Positions 44,614 through 53,578 of a stretch of DNA of 64,000 nt are shown here, one piece after another; position 1 is the first letter of the stretch, and each line of letters begins with the position of its first letter. The position numbers and the translations under genes were made by a program. Source of the DNA: VRUE01 sp963718755 (lineage in GTDB: Bacteria > Actinomycetota > Thermoleophilia > Solirubrobacterales > 70-9); contig OY970376.1 in assembly GCA_963718755.1 (NCBI GenBank), forward strand, positions 496,001 through 560,000, given 5' to 3'. Under the pieces are notes generated by a model. It made no database searches, was not told the origin of the DNA, and saw only the letters and a program-made list of their open reading frames with translations.

Positions 44614-45711
44614 CTAACCCGCCGGGACCGGCGATCCTTGCTGGGCGCGCCGGATGAAGATCGCGACGATCAGGGCGAGCGCAATCAGGGTGACGAGGAC
44701 AGGGCCCAGCGCGCCGCTGCCGAAGATATGCGTGAAGCCGTACACGGCCGCTCCGATCCCGGCCGCCGCCGGCAGGGTCAGCAGCCAGGCCATGAAGATG
44801 TTGCCCGCCACCCCCCAGCGCACGGCAGAGACCCGCTTGCCGGCGCCGGCCCCCATCACGCCACCGTTGATCACATGCGTGGTCGAGAGCGGAAAGCCAA
44901 AGTGGGTCGAGGCAAGGATCACCGCGGCGCCGGAGGACTGCGCCGAGAACCCCTGCGCGGCATCCATCTTGATGATGCGGCTGCCGGTCGTGCGGATGAT
45001 CCGCCAGCCGCCGAAGTAGGTGCCCAGCGCGATCGCCGTGGCCGCCGAGGCGATCACCCAAAACGGCGGGTCGGCGTTGGCGGCGAGGGTACCGTTGGCG
45101 ATCAGCGCCAGGGTGATGATGCCCATCGTCTTCTGCGCGTCATTGGTGCCGTGGGCAAGCGCCAGCAGACTGCCGGAGACGATCTGGCCGTAGCGGAAGC
45201 CGCGTGTGACCGGGCCCGGGCGCTGCCGGCCGACCACTCGGTAGGCAATCCCAATGCCGAGCCCGGCGACCAGGAAGGCGACGATTGGGGCAACGACCGC
45301 CGGGATCAGCACTTTCCCGACCAGGCCGTCGGCCAGCACCGCGTCGAAGCCGACCGCCGCAACGGCCGAGCCCACCACGCCGCCGATCAGCGCGTGCGAG
45401 GAACTCGACGGCAGCCCGAACCACCAGGTGATCAGGTTCCAGGCGATCGCGCCGATCAGGCCGGCGAAGACGATCGTGGGCGTGATCACGGCGGCGTCGA
45501 CGACGTCGTTGGCGACGGTCGCGGCAACAGATATCGAGATGAAGGCGCCGACGAAGTTGAGCAGCGAGGCCATGCCGATCGCCACCCGCGGCCGCGCCGC
45601 ACCGGTCGAGATCGAGGTGGCGACGACGTTCGCCGTGTCGTGGAAGCCGTTGGTGAAGTCAAACGCCAGCGCCGTGCCGACGACGATGACCAGGATCAGG
45701 TCAGAGTCCAC
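44614..45711 (-). CDS. pit: Inorganic phosphate transporter, PiT family
   Basis: 365 residues, about ten membrane helices. The two PiT signature repeats are present: FDFTNGFHDTANVVATSI near residue 17 and ALAHGTNDAQKTMGII near 190, with STTHVINGGVMGAG and GLPSSSSHALIGGVVGSA as the partner motifs. Low-affinity phosphate (or metal-phosphate) uptake driven by ions. The DUF47 gene lies six bases upstream, the usual pairing for pit genes. Confidence 0.95.
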   Translation of the reverse strand: MDSDLILVIVVGTALAFDFTNGFHDTANVVATSISTGAARPRVAIGMASLLNFVGAFISISVAATVANDVVDAAVITPTIVFAGLIGAIAWNLITWWFGLPSSSSHALIGGVVGSAVAAVGFDAVLADGLVGKVLIPAVVAPIVAFLVAGLGIGIAYRVVGRQRPGPVTRGFRYGQIVSGSLLALAHGTNDAQKTMGIITLALIANGTLAANADPPFWVIASAATAIALGTYFGGWRIIRTTGSRIIKMDAAQGFSAQSSGAAVILASTHFGFPLSTTHVINGGVMGAGAGKRVSAVRWGVAGNIFMAWLLTLPAAAGIGAAVYGFTHIFGSGALGPVLVTLIALALIVAIFIRRAQQGSPVPAG

Positions 45712-45717
45712 AGGCGA

Positions 45718-46338
45718 TCACGAATTCTTGATGACGATTCCCTCGAGTATCTGCGCCGCGGTCTCGGTTGCGTCGATCGCGTTCTCGAGCACCGCGAACA
45801 TGTCCTTCCAGCGGATCACCACCATCGGGTCGATCCCGTTGGAGAAGAGCGAGGCGACCGCGTCGCGCGAGATTCGATCGCCCTCGTTCTCGAGCCGGTG
45901 GATCTCGATCCAGTAGCGGTCGAGGCCCTTCAGCTCGCGCAGGTGCTCGAGCCCCTCGGCGAGCTGCTCGCAGGCGCCCACCAGGACTTTGGTCAGCGCC
46001 TGCGCCTGCGCCATCGGGGCTTCGATCTGGTAGAGGCCGAGCAGGTCGGCGGCTTCCTCGGTGTAGTCGACGATGTCGTCCATCTGCGTCGCCAGGCCGT
46101 AGATGTCCTCGCGGTCGATCGGGGTGACGAAGGTCGTGTTGAGCTTCTTGATGATGTCGTGGGTGATCCGGTCACCCTCCTGCTCGGCCTTGAGGATCTC
46201 CCTCGGCAGGTCGCCACCGTCGGGCCAGGTTCCCATCATCTCGTCGAGCAGACGGGCCGCGTGAACGGTGTTCTGGCCGGCCTCGATGAAGAGGTCGAAA
46301 AAGGCGCTGTCCCGCGGCAACAGGGAGAGGCGAATCAC
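45718..46338 (-). CDS. DUF47 / PhoU-like regulator of Pit
   Basis: 206 residues, all-helical PhoU-like fold of the DUF47 family: LFIEAGQNTVHAARLLDEMM, AEQEGDRITHDIIKKLNTTFVTPIDREDI, ATQMDDIVDYTEEAADLL and WKDMFAVLENAIDATETAAQ. The Asp/Glu-rich repeats bind metal in PhoU. Family members next to pit modulate phosphate transport. Start GTG with AGGATGAGA upstream. Confidence 0.93.
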   Translation of the reverse strand: MIRLSLLPRDSAFFDLFIEAGQNTVHAARLLDEMMGTWPDGGDLPREILKAEQEGDRITHDIIKKLNTTFVTPIDREDIYGLATQMDDIVDYTEEAADLLGLYQIEAPMAQAQALTKVLVGACEQLAEGLEHLRELKGLDRYWIEIHRLENEGDRISRDAVASLFSNGIDPMVVIRWKDMFAVLENAIDATETAAQILEGIVIKNS

Positions 46339-46373
46339 GTTCTCATCCTATTGATTGCCGGGTCCGACAACGC

Positions 46374-48476
46374 TCAGCCGGCGGCCGCCGCGAGGTGCTC
46401 GGCAGCGCGGGCGCGGTGGCGCTCACGGAGCTCCTCCTGCACGCCGCGCCGCTCCCCCTCCGGCACGCTGAGCCTCGTCCAGACGCCGTCCGTACCGAGC
46501 TCCCAGGCGTTCGCGTTGTCGGCGAAGCTGCGCTCGAGCACGTCGAGCAGCTCCGCTTTCAGGGTCTCGTCCTCGATCGGGGCGACCAGCTCGACCCGGC
46601 TGTCGAGGTTGCGCGGCATCAGGTCGGCCGAGCCGGTCAGCAAACGGGTCTCCTCGCCGCGCTGGAAGGCATAGATGCGAGAGTGCTCGAGGAAGCGGCC
46701 GACGATCGAGACGACGCGGATGTTCTCCGAGACCCCCGGCACTCCCGGCCGCAGGCAGCAGACACCGCGCACGTTGAGGTCCACCGGAATCCCCGCCTGT
46801 GACGCCTCGTACAGGGCCTTGATGCAGCCGGCATCGACCAGGGCGTTCATCTTCAGCGCGATCCGCGCCTCTTCGCCGGCGCGGTGCGCCGCGACCGTCG
46901 CCTCGATCTCCTCGACGAGGCGGTCGCGCATCGTCGTCGGCGAGACCAGCACCTTGCGGTACTCGGCGGGGCGCCCGTAGCCGGTGAGGAAGTTGAACAT
47001 CTCGGCGACGTCGGCGCCGATCTCGGGATCCGCCGTGAACAACCCCAGGTCGGTGTAGAGGCGGGCGGTAGTCGGGTTGTAGTTGCCGGTGCCGATGTGG
47101 ACGTACTCGCGCACTCGGTCGCCCTCGCGGCGGGCGACGAGGATCGCCTTGACGTGCGTCTTCAGGCCCGGAATGCCGTAGACGACGTGGACGCCGGCCT
47201 CCTCCATCGACTTCGCCCAGTGGATGTTCGCCTCCTCGTCGAAGCGGGCTTTCAGCTCGACCATGCAGACCGCCTGCTTGCCACGTTCGGAGGCGCGGAT
47301 CAACGCCGGCACCAGCGGCGAGTCGTCGCTGGTCCGGTACACCGTCTGCTTGATCGCCAGCACGTCGGGGTCGGCGACGGCCTGCTCGACGAAGCGCTCG
47401 ACCGAAGTGGCGAAGGAGTCGTAGGGGTGGTGGACGAGGATGTCGCCCTGGCGGATCGCGGCGAACATGTCCACCTGCTTGTCGTCCTCCCCCTGCAAGC
47501 GGGGCTGGGTGACCGGCGTCCAGGGCTCGTAGCGCAGCTCCGGGTGACCGGGGATGTCGACGACGTTCCCCAAATCGGCGAGGTCGATCAGGCCATCGAT
47601 GTCGTATACCTCACGGTCTTCGAGCCGCAGGGCATCGACCAGCTGGCCGCGCAGCTTGGGGTTCATCCCCGCCGCGACCTCGAGCCGCACGACCTCGCCG
47701 AAGCGGCGGCGGCGCAGCTCGTCCTGGACCGCCTGCAGCAGGTCGTCGGCCTCGTCGGAGATCGTGAAATCGGCGTCGCGGGTGACGCGGAAGTAGCCGT
47801 GGTCGACCACCTCGGCACCGGGGAAGAGCGCGTCGAGGTTGGCGGCGATCGCCTCCTCCAGCGGCACGAAGATCTCGTTGCGCTCGCCGACCCGCAGGAA
47901 GCGGCCGAGCAGCTCCTTGGGCACCTTGACCCGGGCGATGATCTCGGTGCCACTGTCGGGGTCGCGCAGCAGCACGCCGAGGCTGAGCGAGAGGTTGGAG
48001 ATATACGGGAAGGGCCGGCCGAGCCCGATCACCAGCGGGGTCAGCGTCGGGAAGACCTGCTCGTGGAAGCGGCTATCGATTTCACGCCGCTCCTGCTCGT
48101 TCGCCGTCTCCAGCGAGATGATCCGGATTCCCTGCTCGTCGAGGGCCGGGCGCAGGGTGCCGTCGAAGCAGTTGTGCAGGCGCGTGTCGAGCTCCAGCAC
48201 CCGCGCTTGGATCGCGTCGATCTGCTGGCTCGAGCCGAGGCCGTCGGGGCCGCGAGCGTCGATGCCGGCGTCGAGCTGGTCGAAGAGACCGGCGACGCGA
48301 ACCATGAAGAACTCGTCCAGGTTGGAGGCGTATATCGAGCAGAACCTGACCCGCTCCAGCAACGGCACCTGCGGATCCTCGGCCAGTTCGAGGACCCGCT
48401 GGTTGAAGTCGAGCCAGGAGAGCTCGCGATTGAAGTAGAGGGCCGGATCGTCGATCGGGCAATCGTACTGCCGCAC
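46374..48476 (-). CDS. ppk: Polyphosphate kinase PPK1
   Basis: 700 residues. Makes inorganic polyphosphate from ATP. The four-domain PPK1 fold is complete: N-terminal YFNRELSWLDFNQRVLELAED, FSIYASNLDEFFMVRVAGL, head domain, and the catalytic half with the phosphorylated histidine in YVHIGTGNYNPTTARLYTDLGLF and the second histidine region (FLEHSRIYAF). Start GTG 20 bases after the PHP-glycosyltransferase gene. Confidence 0.96.
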   Translation of the reverse strand: MRQYDCPIDDPALYFNRELSWLDFNQRVLELAEDPQVPLLERVRFCSIYASNLDEFFMVRVAGLFDQLDAGIDARGPDGLGSSQQIDAIQARVLELDTRLHNCFDGTLRPALDEQGIRIISLETANEQERREIDSRFHEQVFPTLTPLVIGLGRPFPYISNLSLSLGVLLRDPDSGTEIIARVKVPKELLGRFLRVGERNEIFVPLEEAIAANLDALFPGAEVVDHGYFRVTRDADFTISDEADDLLQAVQDELRRRRFGEVVRLEVAAGMNPKLRGQLVDALRLEDREVYDIDGLIDLADLGNVVDIPGHPELRYEPWTPVTQPRLQGEDDKQVDMFAAIRQGDILVHHPYDSFATSVERFVEQAVADPDVLAIKQTVYRTSDDSPLVPALIRASERGKQAVCMVELKARFDEEANIHWAKSMEEAGVHVVYGIPGLKTHVKAILVARREGDRVREYVHIGTGNYNPTTARLYTDLGLFTADPEIGADVAEMFNFLTGYGRPAEYRKVLVSPTTMRDRLVEEIEATVAAHRAGEEARIALKMNALVDAGCIKALYEASQAGIPVDLNVRGVCCLRPGVPGVSENIRVVSIVGRFLEHSRIYAFQRGEETRLLTGSADLMPRNLDSRVELVAPIEDETLKAELLDVLERSFADNANAWELGTDGVWTRLSVPEGERRGVQEELRERHRARAAEHLAAAAG

Positions 48477-48496
48477 CCGAGTCAGCCCCGCATGCC

Positions 48497-50767
48497 TCAG
48501 GCAGCCCGCGAAGGAGCTTGCGCGATCGCGGCAGCCTCGCCGAGGGCGCGTCGGTAGCCGCCCGCCAGTTGCTCCAGTGCCCGCTCCCAGGAACGCCCGC
48601 GGGCGCTGCGCATAGCCGCCTCGCCGAGCCGCTGGCGCAGCGTCGCCGAGGAGGCTAGCTGCAGCACCGCTCCCGCCAGATGGTCGGCGTCGGGACGGCA
48701 GAGGATGCCGGTGTGCCGGTTCTCGATCAGCGCCGCCGGCCCGCCCTCGTCAACCGCAACGACGGGCAGACCGCTGGCGCCGGCCTCGAGCACGACCTGC
48801 CCGTAGGTGTCCGTGCGCGAGCAGAAGAGGAAGAGGTCGGCGCTGGCATAGGCGCGGGCAAGGTCATCGCCTTCGAGCCAACCGAGGAACGTCGCGTGCT
48901 CGCCCAGACAAGCGCGCAGCTCACCTTCCTCCGGGCCGCCGCCGGCCAGCAGGAGGTGCAGGCGCGGCTCGACCCGGCGTGCCCGCAGGAAGCTCTCGGC
49001 GAGCAGGTCGACCCCCTTCTCGCTGGTCAGGCGCCCCGCGTAGAGGACCCTCAGCTCACCTGGGTAAGCGCCGCGCTCGGCCTTCTCGGGAGCGAAGCGG
49101 GCCACGTCGACACCGCGCTCCCAACGGTCGATCCGGTCCTCCCCTAGACCGAAGCCAAGCAGCGAACGGTCCGCTGCCGGGCTTGGCGAGAGAACTCGCG
49201 AGGGAGCCGTGTAGAAGGCACCGAGGGCCGTCCTGGATATCGCCTCGAGACCACCGTCGCGGCTGCGCAGACCGGCATATGCAGCGAGCTCGGTGTGGTA
49301 GCTGGCGACGAGCGGCGTGCCCGAGACGCGGCTTAGCAACGAGGCGGTGACGCCGGCGGGGCCAGGCGCGGTCACATGGACGAGGTCATAGCGCCCCTCG
49401 GCCAGCGTCTCGGCGAGGTCTGGCAGGCCCGGCACGCCAAGCGTCATGCCCGCGTAGAAGGGAACTTGCAGCGTCGTGGCGGCGGGAAGTCGCCGGTCGA
49501 CGCCGGGATCCGTACCGACCACCTCGACTTCGAAGCCCGGCACCCCCCGCTCGCGGATCTGCTCGATCGTGTGGGTGACGCCGTGCATCGCCTCGATCCC
49601 GTCGGCGATCAGGGCGATGCGCGGTCGCTCGCCGTAACGCCCAGCCAGCTTCGACTTCTCGGAGCCGAGGAAGACGGTTGGCGGCGCGTAGGGGATCGCC
49701 GGCAGCAGCGCCTCGAAGAGCCCACCCACGGCCGCGCCAATATCGCCATTGGCCACTGCCGTTGACCCCTGCTCAATCGCAGCGCGCAAACGGCGATCGT
49801 GGATGCGACGGGCGCGGCGGTAGAGGTCGGCGTGTGAGAACTCCTCTGACTGCAGGTGGTCAATCAGCTCCCGTCCGCGCAGCTCGACCCCGATCGAGCG
49901 CAGCCAGGAATCGAGCAGGGCACGAGCGTCATCGGGGCCGATGTCCGCCGCGATCGCCCCCTCCCGCGCGGCGCCCTGGCCGACCACGCGCTGCGCGATC
50001 TTCAGCACCGTGGCCGGATCGGGAGCGCCGTCGCCAGCGGCGGTCTGGTCGAGCGCCAGCGCACGGGTTGCCAGCGCCATCGCGGCATGCGCCCACTTTG
50101 CGGCGCTGCCCTGTTCGCCTGCCGCCGCCGCGGTGCCGGCGCGGAGGTGGGCGAGAAGCTCTTCCGGCGTGGAGGCATCGGGCACCTCGGTCCAGGTGCG
50201 GCCGATGTCCACGCCGGCGTGGTCGTCGGAGCCGCCGACCCCTGTGCTGCCGTGCGTTTCGACGTAGATCACGGCAGGCATGTTGAGCTCCGGCGCCCGC
50301 GACCCGTTGCGGACCTCCCAGACCGGGAAGAGCTCGGCGAGCCGACGGCGGTGGCGCGGCGTGAGCGGCGGCGCCACGTCATAGAAAGGATGCGCCAGGG
50401 CGCAGGCAATCTCGCCCTCGCGAAGGTATGCGGCGCAGGCCTCTACGTCGCCGGCATGTGCCTGCAGCCACTCGTGGTCCCCGGGAGTGATCCCGTAGCA
50501 AAGGACGTGAACCGCCTGGGGCTCGCCGGCGAAGCGGGCGGTCAGCTCCTCGGAGACGAAGCAGTCGGGACGATCGGCCAGCTCCAAACAGCCGTCGATC
50601 GTGTCGTGGTCGGTGATCGTGACGAAGTCCATCCCCCGCCGCTTCGCCAATTCGTAGACCTCCTCGGGCGGCGTCGCGCACTCGGGCAGTCCGAGCGAGC
50701 GCTGAACTCCGAGGCGCGAAAGCTGCGAGGCGGTGGAGTGGCAATGCAGGTCAACTCGGGAGGTCAT
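48497..50767 (-). CDS. PHP phosphoesterase domain fused to GT4 glycosyltransferase
   Basis: 756 residues. Residues 1-200 are a PHP metal-dependent phosphoesterase domain: RVDLHCHSTAS, FVTITDHDTIDG, CALAHPFYDV and GSDDHAGVDIG give the expected His/Asp metal ligands. Residues about 200-360 are helical, of unclear role. Residues 370-750 are a GT4 GT-B glycosyltransferase: LRVLYAGRLTSEKGVDLLAE, LLLAGGGPEEGELR, and SRTDTYGQVVLEAGASGLPVVA with the EX7E pattern. Start ATG with AGGAAGG upstream. First gene of an operon with ppk, DUF47 and pit, preceded by Pho-box-like repeats. Possible roles: exchange of a phosphate headgroup for sugar in membrane lipids, or other glycoconjugate synthesis. Not settled. 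Confidence 0.9.
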   Translation of the reverse strand: MTSRVDLHCHSTASQLSRLGVQRSLGLPECATPPEEVYELAKRRGMDFVTITDHDTIDGCLELADRPDCFVSEELTARFAGEPQAVHVLCYGITPGDHEWLQAHAGDVEACAAYLREGEIACALAHPFYDVAPPLTPRHRRRLAELFPVWEVRNGSRAPELNMPAVIYVETHGSTGVGGSDDHAGVDIGRTWTEVPDASTPEELLAHLRAGTAAAAGEQGSAAKWAHAAMALATRALALDQTAAGDGAPDPATVLKIAQRVVGQGAAREGAIAADIGPDDARALLDSWLRSIGVELRGRELIDHLQSEEFSHADLYRRARRIHDRRLRAAIEQGSTAVANGDIGAAVGGLFEALLPAIPYAPPTVFLGSEKSKLAGRYGERPRIALIADGIEAMHGVTHTIEQIRERGVPGFEVEVVGTDPGVDRRLPAATTLQVPFYAGMTLGVPGLPDLAETLAEGRYDLVHVTAPGPAGVTASLLSRVSGTPLVASYHTELAAYAGLRSRDGGLEAISRTALGAFYTAPSRVLSPSPAADRSLLGFGLGEDRIDRWERGVDVARFAPEKAERGAYPGELRVLYAGRLTSEKGVDLLAESFLRARRVEPRLHLLLAGGGPEEGELRACLGEHATFLGWLEGDDLARAYASADLFLFCSRTDTYGQVVLEAGASGLPVVAVDEGGPAALIENRHTGILCRPDADHLAGAVLQLASSATLRQRLGEAAMRSARGRSWERALEQLAGGYRRALGEAAAIAQAPSRAA

Positions 50768-50832
50768 CGGTGCCTTCCTCTCTATCTATCGATCAGGTCT
50801 CCTCCAGATTCCTCGCCGAGCAGGGAAAATGT

Positions 50833-50871
50833 GTGAACCAGCGGGGAAAACGCGGTGAACATCCCGTGAAC
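50833..50871 (-). promoter_or_regulatory. Pho-box-like repeats upstream of the PHP-glycosyltransferase operon
   Basis: On the plus strand GTGAAC occurs at 50833, 50855 and 50866, and GGGAAA at 50844, all in one 11-base register. Relative to the operon these read GTTCAC. This matches the direct-repeat style of actinobacterial PhoP sites (GTTCACC units). The last unit lies 66 to 104 bases upstream of the ATG. Binding is inferred. Confidence 0.65.
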
Positions 50872-50894
50872 GCAGGCGGAGAGACGACCGCTGC

Positions 50895-51818
50895 CTAGGC
50901 AGCGAGGCGGGCCGGCGAGGAGCCGTTGGCGTTGCCGTTGAGCAGGTCGAGGATCACGCCCTCGCGCAGGCCGCCCTTGCCGATCTGCAGCGGCTGGCCA
51001 AGCAGCTCGGAGAGCTTCTCCAGCAGCAGCACCCCAGTGGCCAGGATCCGCACCCGTTCGGGATCGAGCTCGAAGCGTCGCGCGACGTCGGCCGCCGGGT
51101 CGCTGCAGAGGACCCGCACCCCCCGCTCGAGCGTCTCGTACTCCAGCACCGCGCCGACCAGGCGACGCAGCGAGGTGGCGCTGCCACCGACGGCGACAGC
51201 CTGGACGGGCTGCTTGACCTCCACCCCGGCGAAGAGATCGTCGATGCGGTCGCGGATCTTGCGGATCTCCGCCGCCGAAGGCGGGTCGGAGGCGATCAGC
51301 TCATCGGCAAGCACGCCGGAGCCGACGCGCCAGGAACGAACCTCCTGCACCCCACCCGGGACCATGCCGAGAATGATCTCGGTCGAGCCACCGCCAACGT
51401 CGACGACGCCGACAAGCCCCTCGACCGGATGGCCGAGCGTCTTGGTGGCGCCGATGAAGGAGAGCCGCCCCTCCTCCTCGTCGCTGAGGACGTCAACCGG
51501 CACACCGGACTCCTCGCCGATCTCCCCCGCCACAGCCTCGCCGTTGCTCGCCTCGCGGATCGCAGCGGTAGCAACCGCGCGGATCGTCTCCGCTCCCAGC
51601 TCCCGAGCAAGCCGCACCTGGGTCGCCACGACCCCGGCCACTTCGGACGCCTTCTCGGCCGGGATCTCACCCGAATCCCGGATCGCCTTGTTGATCCGCG
51701 TATAGGCCCGCTGCTCCATCACCTTCTTCAACTGCCCATCCACTGGCTCCGCCACGAGCAAGCGCGTCGTATTCGAACCAATATCTATGGCGGCGCAAAG
51801 CATCGCGAGGTGGCTCAC
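50895..51818 (-). CDS. ppx: Exopolyphosphatase / Ppx-GppA phosphatase
   Basis: 307 residues. Actin-like fold enzyme that releases phosphate from polyphosphate or from pppGpp. AAIDIGSNTTRLLVAE is the phosphate-1 motif, DEEEGRLSFIGA and VVDVGGGSTEIIL the second, and AVAVGGSATSLRRL the last. It lacks the HD domain of long Ppx proteins. The GTG start or the ATG five codons later (MLCAAIDIG) may be used. It follows phoU after a hairpin-filled gap. Confidence 0.92.
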   Translation of the reverse strand: MSHLAMLCAAIDIGSNTTRLLVAEPVDGQLKKVMEQRAYTRINKAIRDSGEIPAEKASEVAGVVATQVRLARELGAETIRAVATAAIREASNGEAVAGEIGEESGVPVDVLSDEEEGRLSFIGATKTLGHPVEGLVGVVDVGGGSTEIILGMVPGGVQEVRSWRVGSGVLADELIASDPPSAAEIRKIRDRIDDLFAGVEVKQPVQAVAVGGSATSLRRLVGAVLEYETLERGVRVLCSDPAADVARRFELDPERVRILATGVLLLEKLSELLGQPLQIGKGGLREGVILDLLNGNANGSSPARLAA

Positions 51819-51858
51819 ATATTCCCAAGCTCGTCGGATCTCAACCCCGGAGCAACGC

Positions 51859-51967
51859 GCGGGTGTGCGGGGTGTCCCCCTGCGGAAACATTGGAGCCCT
51901 CCCCCGGTAAGAACCCGTAAGGCCGCTCCTATGCGGGTTTACGCAGGGGGACACCCCGCACACCCGC
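51859..51967. repeat. Perfect 26-base inverted repeat between ppx and phoU
   Basis: Arms 51859-51884 and 51942-51967 are exact reverse complements; the right arm ends one base before the phoU stop codon. The 57-base loop contains a second stem (GAACCCG/CGGGTTT). Its core TGTCCCCCTGCGGAAAC resembles the hairpins at 58817-58914 and 5280-5396. Likely ends the pst-phoU transcript; may also be a dispersed palindrome. Confidence 0.75.
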
Positions 51968-52666
51968 CTACTGATTCGGGTGAGACGCGTCCTCGAACTC
52001 GCGAAACAACCCCGTGACGACGAAGGCAACCTGCTCGCCGATGTCAACCGCGTTGTCGGCAATCCGCTCGATCGCGCGCGCCGACAAGAGCATCGTCATT
52101 GCCCACTCGCGACTGTCGAGATCGTCACCGATCTCCAGCGCCAGACGGAAGCAATCGCGGTTGAGGTTGTCGACGACGTCGTCTTGCCGGACCAGGTCGC
52201 GCGCCATCTCGACGTTGCGCTCCTCGAAGGCGCGCTTCGACTGGCTGATCAGGGTGCGGGTCTGACGACCCATGGTCAGGATCAGCTTCACCATCTCTGG
52301 GTCGGCCGGTGGCTCGTTGCCGGTCAGCGGGATCAGCTTGCAGATGTTCACGCACTGGTCGCCCATCCGCTCGACGTTCTTCAGCACATGGAGCAGGGCC
52401 GAGATCAAGCGCAGGTCGGTTGCAACGGGTGACTGCGTGGCGAGCAACGTGATCAGCGCCTGGTGCACCTCCAGGTAGCGGCCGTCGATGCGGTCGTCGT
52501 CGGCGATTACCAGTTGCGCCAGCTCGACGTCCTGCTGCTCGACGGCTTCCAGGGTCCGCCCAAGCGCGCCTGTGACCAAGTCGAGGCCGCCGAGGGCGCT
52601 TGCCTCGAGCTTTTCCAGCTCCTCCTGGTATTGCACCCTGGTCTGCGCGGGCATCCGCGCCGTCAC
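51968..52666 (-). CDS. phoU: Phosphate signalling protein PhoU
   Basis: 232 residues, two three-helix PhoU repeats: LITLLATQSPVATDLRLI, LKNVERMGDQCVNICKL and, in the second half, RDLVRQDDVVDNLNRDCF and LLSARAIERIADNAVDIGEQ carry the (D/E)xxxD metal motifs. It links the Pst transporter to phosphate signalling. GTG overlaps the pstB stop. Confidence 0.96.
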   Translation of the reverse strand: MTARMPAQTRVQYQEELEKLEASALGGLDLVTGALGRTLEAVEQQDVELAQLVIADDDRIDGRYLEVHQALITLLATQSPVATDLRLISALLHVLKNVERMGDQCVNICKLIPLTGNEPPADPEMVKLILTMGRQTRTLISQSKRAFEERNVEMARDLVRQDDVVDNLNRDCFRLALEIGDDLDSREWAMTMLLSARAIERIADNAVDIGEQVAFVVTGLFREFEDASHPNQ

Positions 52667-53568
52667 CCGACTTTGCCCGAGACGTAGTCCTCGGTGCGCT
52701 TGTCGGTCGGGTTGGTGAAGATCTTCTCGGTCTCGTCGTACTCGACCAGGCGGCCCCAGCGGTTGTCCTCGTCGGCGTCCAGCTCGACCATCAGGAAGGC
52801 CGTCCGATCCGAGACGCGCGCCGCCTGCTGCATGTTGTGGGTGACGATCACGATCGAGAACTCCTTCTTCAGCTCGATCATCAGATCCTCGATCTTGCCG
52901 GTCGAGATCGGGTCGAGCGCCGAGCAGGGCTCGTCCATCAGGATCGTGTCGGGGTTGACCGCGATGCAGCGGGCGATGCAGAGACGCTGCTGCTGGCCGC
53001 CGGAGAGGCCGAAGGCGTTGTCATCGAGGCGGTCCTTCACCTCCCCCCACAGCGCCGCCCCCCGCAGGGCCTCCTCGACCGTCTGGTCGAGATCGTCCTT
53101 CTGGCCGAGGATGCGGGGACCGAAGGCGACGTTGTCGTAGATCGACTTCGGGAAGGGGTTCGGTTTCTGAAAGACCATCCCGATCAGCTTGCGGACCTGG
53201 ACGGGGTCGACCGTCGGGCCGTAGAGATCCTCGCCGTGGTAGAGCAGCTCCCCCTGGACTTCGGCGCCGGGGACAAGATCGTTCATCCGGTTGAAGCAGC
53301 GCAGCAGCGTGCTCTTGCCGCAGCCGGAGGGCCCGATGAGCGCAGTCACGTCGTTGCGATGGATGTCCATCGAGATGTCCCTGACGGCGGTCACGCCGCT
53401 GTAGAGGACGCCGGCGCCCTTCAACTCGAAGACCTTCTCCCGCTTGCCCGCTGCGCCGTGCTGGAACTCCTGGGGCCGCACCGCGATCCCGGCTCGATCC
53501 GCCGCGGCTTCCCGCGCCTCGCGCCCCGTCTCGGCTCTACTCTCGTCCTGGGCCATCCGCTCGCTCAC
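52663..53568 (-). CDS. pstB: Phosphate ABC transporter ATP-binding protein PstB
   Basis: 301 residues. Walker A IGPSGCGKSTLLRC, Q-loop VFQKPNPFPKSIYDN (PstB-type), signature LSGGQQQRLCIAR, Walker B ILMDEPCSALDP, H-loop VTHNMQQA. The N-terminal 40 residues are an extra charged extension absent from most PstB proteins; a later in-frame start could remove it. Operon pstS-C-A-B-phoU. Confidence 0.96.
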   Translation of the reverse strand: MSERMAQDESRAETGREAREAAADRAGIAVRPQEFQHGAAGKREKVFELKGAGVLYSGVTAVRDISMDIHRNDVTALIGPSGCGKSTLLRCFNRMNDLVPGAEVQGELLYHGEDLYGPTVDPVQVRKLIGMVFQKPNPFPKSIYDNVAFGPRILGQKDDLDQTVEEALRGAALWGEVKDRLDDNAFGLSGGQQQRLCIARCIAVNPDTILMDEPCSALDPISTGKIEDLMIELKKEFSIVIVTHNMQQAARVSDRTAFLMVELDADEDNRWGRLVEYDETEKIFTNPTDKRTEDYVSGKVG

Positions 53569-53578
53569 AATAGTTCAC

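Noticed and set aside
44638..46674. A plus-strand frame of about 680 codons across pit, DUF47 and ppk
   Set aside because: Composition is typical of antisense high-GC DNA and it spans three well-supported genes.
46884..48557. A plus-strand frame of about 557 codons opposite ppk
   Set aside because: Antisense of PPK1, whose motifs are intact on the other strand.
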